Assembly: GCF_030209755.1 (NCBI RefSeq)
Contig: NZ_JARVRH010000025.1
Coordinates: 41,347 to 105,346 of the forward strand
DNA: 64,000 nt
DNA from: Arthrobacter sp. efr-133-TYG-118
GTDB lineage: Bacteria > Actinomycetota > Actinomycetes > Actinomycetales > Micrococcaceae
Direction: 5' to 3'
Below the pieces are notes generated by a model. It had not been told where the DNA came from and searched no databases. It was given only the letters and a program-made list of their open reading frames with translations. The translations under genes were made by a program, and so were the position numbers. Within the stretch, counting starts at the first letter, position 1. Each line of letters begins with the position of its first letter. Below are positions 59,875-64,000 of the stretch, one piece after another.

Positions 59875-62691
59875 ATGGCAATCGAGATCAACGGAACAGC
59901 CACCGAGGCCGCACCCCGCCCGGGACAGTGCCTTCGGACGTTCCTGCGCGAACAGGGCAACTTCGGCGTCAAGAAAGGGTGCGACGGCGGCGACTGCGGC
60001 GCGTGCACCGTCCACGTGGACGGTAAAGCTGTGCACAGCTGCATCTACCCGGCCGTCCGCGCCGAAGGGCACTCGGTCACCACCATCGAGGGGTTGTCGA
60101 GCGGGGAAGAGCTGCACCCTGTGCAGCAGCAGTTCCTGGAACACCAGGGCTTCCAGTGCGGCTTCTGCACGGCCGGCATGATGATGACCGCCGCCACCTT
60201 CGACGAGGAACAGAAAGCCAACCTCCCGCGAAACCTCAAGGGAAACCTGTGCCGCTGTACGGGTTACCGCTCCATTGCGGACGCTGTGTGCGGCAGTCAC
60301 GCCCGCACCGGGCAAAACACCTCCGACGGCGGTGAGGTCGCCCAAGCCCACACGGGCCAGCTCGGCGACAACGTTCCCGCGCCTGCGGGACGCGCCGTCG
60401 TCACCGGTACCGCCCGGTACACGCTCGACGTCCCCCCGGAACAACTCCCGGGACTGTTGCACCTCAAGCTGCTGCGCTCGCCGCACGCGCATGCCCGCAT
60501 TGTGTCCATCGATACGACGGCGGCACTCCAGGTGCCCGGGGTCGTCGCGGTTTTTACCCATGAGGACGCGCCGGCCCGCTTGTTCTCAACGGCCCAGCAC
60601 GAGCTTTACACCGATGATCCCGACGACACCAGGGTCCTCGACAACGTGGTGCGCTTCATCGGCCAGCGGGTTGCCGCCGTTGTCGCCGAATCGGTGGGCG
60701 CAGCGGAAGCCGGGGCCCGGGCCATCAAGGTTGAGTACGAACTCCTGGATGCTGTCTTCTCGCCGCAGGACGCGTTGCTGCCCGGGGCACCCGCGATCCA
60801 CGGCGAGAAGGACGGGGAAACGGCCCGGATTTCACGCCCGCAGAACAACGTCGTGGCGGAGGTCCATTCCGAGCTCGGAAATGTTGAAGCCGGATTCGCA
60901 GCGGCCGACTTCATCCACGAGAACACGTACCAGACCCAGCGCGTACAGCACGTCGCCATGGAAACGCACTGTTCCATCGCGTGGGTGGAGCCCTCCGAGA
61001 ATCCAGGAGAGGACCGGCTCATGGTCCGTTCCTCCAGCCAGGTCCCTTTCCTGGTCCGGCGGACCCTCGCCCGCGTGTTCGATCTTCCTGAGGACCGCAT
61101 CCGCGTGGTCGCCGGCCGCGTGGGCGGCGGGTTCGGCGGCAAGCAGGAAGTACTCACCGAGGACCTCGTGGCCATGGCGGCCCTCAAGCTCCGCCGGCCT
61201 GTGCAAGTGGAGTTCACCCGCACCGAACAATTCACTGCCACCACCACACGCCACCCCTTCACCATCAAGGTCAAGGCCGGGGCGAGCCGGGACGGTCACC
61301 TGACGGCGATGCAGCTGGACGTGGTCACCAACACGGGTGCGTACGGAAACCACGCGCCCGGAGTGATGTTCCACGGTTGCGGCGAGTCGTTGGCCGTCTA
61401 CAAATGCGCCAACAAGAAGGTGGATGCGCAGGCCGTCTACACCAACACGGTTCCGGCGGGTGCCTTCCGTGGCTACGGCCTGAGCCAGATGATCTTCGCG
61501 ATCGAGTCCGCCGTGGACGAACTCGCCGTTGGTATCGGCATGGACCCCTTGGAGTTCCGGCTCAAAAACATGGTCCGGCCGGGTGACGACATGCTCTCCA
61601 CGAACCCCGAGCCGGAAGAGGACGTGTTTTACGGGAGCTACGGACTGGACCAGTGCGTGGCGTTGGTCCGGGATGCCCTCGAGCGCGGCGAGAAACGCTA
61701 CCGGGATGCCGGCCTCGACAACTTCGGCCCGGGGTGGGTCACGGGCGTCGGTTCTGCGCTGTCCATGATCGACACCGTTCCGCCTCGCGGCCACTTCGCC
61801 CACACTCGCCTTAGGCTCCTGCCGGACGGCACCTTCGACGCCGCCGTCGGGACCGCCGAATTCGGCAACGGCACCACCACGGTCCACGCCCAACTGGCGG
61901 CGACCGCCCTGTCCACGACGGCGCCGAACGTGGCCGTGCGCCAGTCCGACACGGACCTCGTGGAGCACGATACCGGGGCATTCGGCTCCGCAGGCACCGT
62001 GGTGGCCGGGCAGGCAACCTTGCTCGCGGCGCAGGAACTCGCGCTGCGCATCCGGGCCGTGGCGGCCGGAATCGCGGGTGTTCCGGAGGCGGACTGCGTG
62101 CTCGAGGACGGTGCGGCGCGCTGCGGTGAGCGGGTCTTGGCGCTCGCGGAGGTGTACGACGCCGCGCAGCAGCAGGGCATGGAACTCGCCGCCGAAGGGC
62201 GTTGGGGCGGAACCCCGCGTTCGGTCGCCTTCAACGTCCACGGATTCCGGGTGGCCGTAAACACAGGCACGGGGGAACTCCGGATCCTGCAGAGCGTCCA
62301 GGCGGCCGATGCCGGCGTCGTGGTCAATCCACGGCAGTGCCGCGGCCAGGTGGAAGGCGGAATCGCCCAGGCGTTGGGTGTCGCGCTGTATGAGGAAGTC
62401 CGCGTGAACGACGCCGGCAAGGTCACCACGGACATCCTGCGGCAGTACCACATCCCTTCCTTCGCGGACGTGCCACGCAGTGAGGTGTACTTCGCGAAAA
62501 CGAACGACCAGATGGGGCCGCTTGGTGCCAAGTCCATGAGCGAGAGCCCGTTCAACCCCGTGGCGCCCGCACTGGCCAACGCCATCCGGAATGCCACCGG
62601 GGTTAGGTTCGCGGCGCTCCCCATCGCCCGGGACAAGATCTACCTGGCGCTCAAGGATGCCGAAGCCTCCACCCAACTAGCTCGCATTTAA
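59875..62691 (+). CDS. Xanthine dehydrogenase, fused 2Fe-2S and molybdenum-binding subunit
   Basis: A 938-residue fusion. Residues 1-150 are the 2Fe-2S part, with all eight cysteines (C36, C41, C44, C56; C95, C98, C126, C128). From about 165 on is the molybdopterin part: GRAVVTGTARYTLDV, GGGFGGKQE, FRGYG and late GAKSMSESPFNPVAPALANA, whose Glu is the probable catalytic base. It oxidises hypoxanthine/xanthine to urate. AAGGAGG precedes the ATG. The last codons and the TAA stop come from a family B repeat. Confidence 0.92.
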   Translation: MAIEINGTATEAAPRPGQCLRTFLREQGNFGVKKGCDGGDCGACTVHVDGKAVHSCIYPAVRAEGHSVTTIEGLSSGEELHPVQQQFLEHQGFQCGFCTAGMMMTAATFDEEQKANLPRNLKGNLCRCTGYRSIADAVCGSHARTGQNTSDGGEVAQAHTGQLGDNVPAPAGRAVVTGTARYTLDVPPEQLPGLLHLKLLRSPHAHARIVSIDTTAALQVPGVVAVFTHEDAPARLFSTAQHELYTDDPDDTRVLDNVVRFIGQRVAAVVAESVGAAEAGARAIKVEYELLDAVFSPQDALLPGAPAIHGEKDGETARISRPQNNVVAEVHSELGNVEAGFAAADFIHENTYQTQRVQHVAMETHCSIAWVEPSENPGEDRLMVRSSSQVPFLVRRTLARVFDLPEDRIRVVAGRVGGGFGGKQEVLTEDLVAMAALKLRRPVQVEFTRTEQFTATTTRHPFTIKVKAGASRDGHLTAMQLDVVTNTGAYGNHAPGVMFHGCGESLAVYKCANKKVDAQAVYTNTVPAGAFRGYGLSQMIFAIESAVDELAVGIGMDPLEFRLKNMVRPGDDMLSTNPEPEEDVFYGSYGLDQCVALVRDALERGEKRYRDAGLDNFGPGWVTGVGSALSMIDTVPPRGHFAHTRLRLLPDGTFDAAVGTAEFGNGTTTVHAQLAATALSTTAPNVAVRQSDTDLVEHDTGAFGSAGTVVAGQATLLAAQELALRIRAVAAGIAGVPEADCVLEDGAARCGERVLALAEVYDAAQQQGMELAAEGRWGGTPRSVAFNVHGFRVAVNTGTGELRILQSVQAADAGVVVNPRQCRGQVEGGIAQALGVALYEEVRVNDAGKVTTDILRQYHIPSFADVPRSEVYFAKTNDQMGPLGAKSMSESPFNPVAPALANAIRNATGVRFAALPIARDKIYLALKDAEASTQLARI

Positions 62692-62740
62692 TGTCGTTTT
62701 GGAGCCTCATAACGACATCTACTGCGAGCTAGTTGGGGTG
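62670..62740. repeat. Hairpin repeat family B, copy 2, overlapping the xdh stop codon
   Basis: Arms of about 30 bases (start CACCCAACTAGCTCGCATTT) and their complement (ending GCGAGCTAGTTGGGGTG) flank a 10-base loop. The arms pair better than in copy 1. The left arm contains the last codons and TAA stop of the xanthine dehydrogenase gene. The right arm ends 19 bases before the MocA-like stop. Confidence 0.88.
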
Positions 62741-62758
62741 GCTGGGCGGTTGGGGGCG

Positions 62759-63388
62759 CTAGTCGCTGAGGAGGTGCAGCTTGTCCTTCGTGTCCACATC
62801 GGCACCGTCGGCGAGGTCGCTGCAGTCGACGACGTCCACGAGCCCGGGGTGCGCCTTGAGGAAGCGGCGTGCTCCGGCGTCGCCGACGGCGGACTCGGCG
62901 ACGTCGGCACGAAGGGTGGCGTCGAGGATCAAGGGGTGGCCGCGCCGGAGTTTTGATGTGTTGCTGCCTTTGTAGACAGTGTCCGCGTATCCTGCTGCGG
63001 TCACACGGCCGGGTTGGTGCGCGGCCAGCAGCCTGGCGACGACGCCGGGGGTCAACCCGGGCTGGTCCACGAGAGCCACCATGACGTTGTGGCCAGAGGT
63101 GGCCGCCGCAACACCCGTACGAAACGAGCTGGCCATGCCGGACGCCCACTCCGGGTTGTCCACCACGAGATACCCGCCCAGGTCCGTCCCGCGTCGGACA
63201 TCCTCGGCTCCGGCCCCGAGCACCACGACGACCTTGAGGCATCCGCCGTCGAGCAATGTCCTGGCGAGTACCTCCACCAAGGTGTGGCCGCGGAAGGGCA
63301 GCAGCGCCTTGGGGCCGAGGCCCAGGCGTGTCCCCGCGCCGCCGGCCAACAGCACACCAGTGGTGGGAACAGGGCTGGAATCGTTCAT
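62759..63388 (-). CDS. MocA-like nucleotidyltransferase (molybdenum cofactor cytidylyltransferase family)
   Basis: About 209 residues with the MobA/MocA nucleotidyltransferase signature GVLLAGGAGTRLGLGPKALLPF and the VALVDQPGLTP metal-binding Asp. Family members attach CMP (MocA) to the molybdenum cofactor used by hydroxylases such as xanthine dehydrogenase. It converges on xdh and probably serves it. Starts at 63388 or 63406 are both possible; neither has a strong Shine-Dalgarno sequence. Confidence 0.82.
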   Translation of the reverse strand: MNDSSPVPTTGVLLAGGAGTRLGLGPKALLPFRGHTLVEVLARTLLDGGCLKVVVVLGAGAEDVRRGTDLGGYLVVDNPEWASGMASSFRTGVAAATSGHNVMVALVDQPGLTPGVVARLLAAHQPGRVTAAGYADTVYKGSNTSKLRRGHPLILDATLRADVAESAVGDAGARRFLKAHPGLVDVVDCSDLADGADVDTKDKLHLLSD

Positions 63389-63590
63389 GGGGTTCACACT
63401 ATCCATGCGCCCCCGCGAGGTCTCTAGGTTCACCTTGCATTCCAATATAGGTCTACCGAAAAAGGTTGAATATTACCCGTGGGTAGGCCTTCTGGCAGGC
63501 TCCCTTGGCCGATATTCTCTTATGGACTTCACGAGAGTCAGTGGTCATCGAAGGGGATGCAATGACGCATCCGCGGTGGAAAGAGGTTTT

Positions 63591-63782
63591 ATGTCTGGCA
63601 TTTTCGAAATCTTGACGGCGGGGGAGCAATCGTTCCGTTTCCGGTTGAAGGCTGATGATGGAACGGTAGTGGCGGTGTCGCCAAAGTTCCCGGATATTGC
63701 GGCCCTTGTGGCCGGTATCAACGCAGTCAGGGAGAATGCCGCCACAGGATTCGTGGTGGATCACCGCTCGCTCGGAGCGTAA
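63591..63782 (+). CDS. Small YegP-like (DUF1508) protein
   Basis: A 63-residue single-repeat DUF1508 protein: MSGIFEILTAGEQSFRFRLK, DDGTVVAVSPKF and GINAVRENAATGFVVD. AGAGG is 5 bases before the ATG. YegP proteins are small, stand alone or occur in tandem, and have no proven role. It is followed at once by a strong terminator, so it is probably monocistronic. Confidence 0.88.
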   Translation: MSGIFEILTAGEQSFRFRLKADDGTVVAVSPKFPDIAALVAGINAVRENAATGFVVDHRSLGA

Positions 63783-63787
63783 AAGCA

Positions 63788-63831
63788 AATCGGCGGTAGT
63801 GCTCAAGGAGCACTACCGCCGATTCCTTTTT
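63788..63831 (+). terminator. Strong intrinsic terminator of the YegP-like gene
   Basis: Perfect 17-bp stem (AATCGGCGGTAGTGCTC, loop AAG, and complement) followed by CC and five T. It lies 6 bases after the stop of the YegP-like gene and could also stop the convergent gene. Confidence 0.92.
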
Positions 63832-63839
63832 GCACCTGT

Positions 63840-64000
63840 TTAGGAGTCGCCCCCCGAACCGCCGGTGGTTCCGGCAGTCACGTCGAGGAGCTTGTACCGG
63901 TCAATGGCGTACGACGGCGCACTCGGGTCAACCTCGCCCCTCGCCGCGAGGAGTTGCAGGGTCTTCACGACGATGGAGTGGGTGTCGTTTTTGAAGAAGC
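63840..64000 (-). CDS. C-terminal end of an unidentified gene (truncated by window edge)
   Basis: An open minus-strand frame runs from the window edge to a TAA. The last 52 residues begin FFKNDTHSIVVKTLQLLAARGEV, pass through YAIDRYKLLDV and end TTGGSGGDS. The end resembles a helical tail of a large metabolic enzyme, perhaps a thiamine-dependent one, but I cannot assign a family from so little. It converges on the terminator above. Confidence 0.6.
   Translation of the reverse strand, partial: FFKNDTHSIVVKTLQLLAARGEVDPSAPSYAIDRYKLLDVTAGTTGGSGGDS

Noticed and set aside
63572..63625. A 17-codon leader peptide before and overlapping the YegP-like gene
   Set aside because: It has a fair ribosome binding site, but the encoded peptide shows no attenuator feature and the overlap may be chance.

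Overview
The window is high-GC actinobacterial DNA of the Arthrobacter/Paenarthrobacter/Pseudarthrobacter type. The evidence is codon usage, frequent GTG and TTG starts with good Shine-Dalgarno sequences, ROK/LacI/IclR-controlled catabolic operons, a DUF4193 protein and a DUF2510 membrane protein. It reads as chromosome. I see no phage, plasmid or IS genes, no rRNA or tRNA and no CRISPR array. Genus is inferred from gene content only.

Region 1 (1-10.7 kb): the end of an SDR gene, then a LacI-family repressor divergent from a TRAP-transporter operon (SAF-domain oxidoreductase, DctP, fused DctQM, beta-hydroxyacid dehydrogenase). A perfect 18-bp palindrome lies just downstream of the promoter. 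DUF2630, DUF1992, an SDR-DUF4386 pair and a divergent MarR regulator follow.

Region 2 (10.7-20.6 kb): a probable sugar or amide catabolic locus. It holds a Gfo/Idh/MocA dehydrogenase, a TIM-barrel isomerase, an M81 (MlrC-like) hydrolase, a sugar-type ABC transporter without an ATPase, a ROK kinase, a ROK regulator and CutC. No known pathway fits this set.

Region 3 (20.6-40.5 kb): mixed genes, including DUF4193, a CYTH-CHAD protein, a secreted phosphatase-family protein, a class A PBP, a serine/threonine dehydratase, an adenylate kinase coupled to a GH15 enzyme, an MprF-like protein, an SGNH hydrolase, an AAA+ ATPase and a beta-lactamase-fold lipoprotein lacking its catalytic residues. At 22.7-24.3 kb there are three decayed genes; a fourth lies at 36.9 kb.

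Region 4 (40.6-63.4 kb): a purine/ureide catabolic cluster. Guanine is deaminated (55.3 kb), 8-oxoguanine is probably deaminated (53.5 kb), and xanthine is oxidised by a molybdenum hydroxylase (58.9-62.7 kb) helped by XdhC and a MocA-like protein. Uricase (51.2 kb) then acts on urate. Downstream, ureidoglycine aminohydrolase, malate synthase and malic enzyme carry the glyoxylate end to malate and pyruvate. Three permeases and IclR and RpiR regulators are interspersed. The steps between 5-hydroxyisourate and ureidoglycine are not encoded here.

Several families of hairpin repeats sit in intergenic spaces, concentrated around the purine cluster. One copy supplies the stop codon of the xanthine dehydrogenase gene. 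A possible structured leader and a 59-residue ORF lie upstream of uricase. The window ends with a YegP-like small gene, a strong terminator and the 3-prime end of an unidentified gene.
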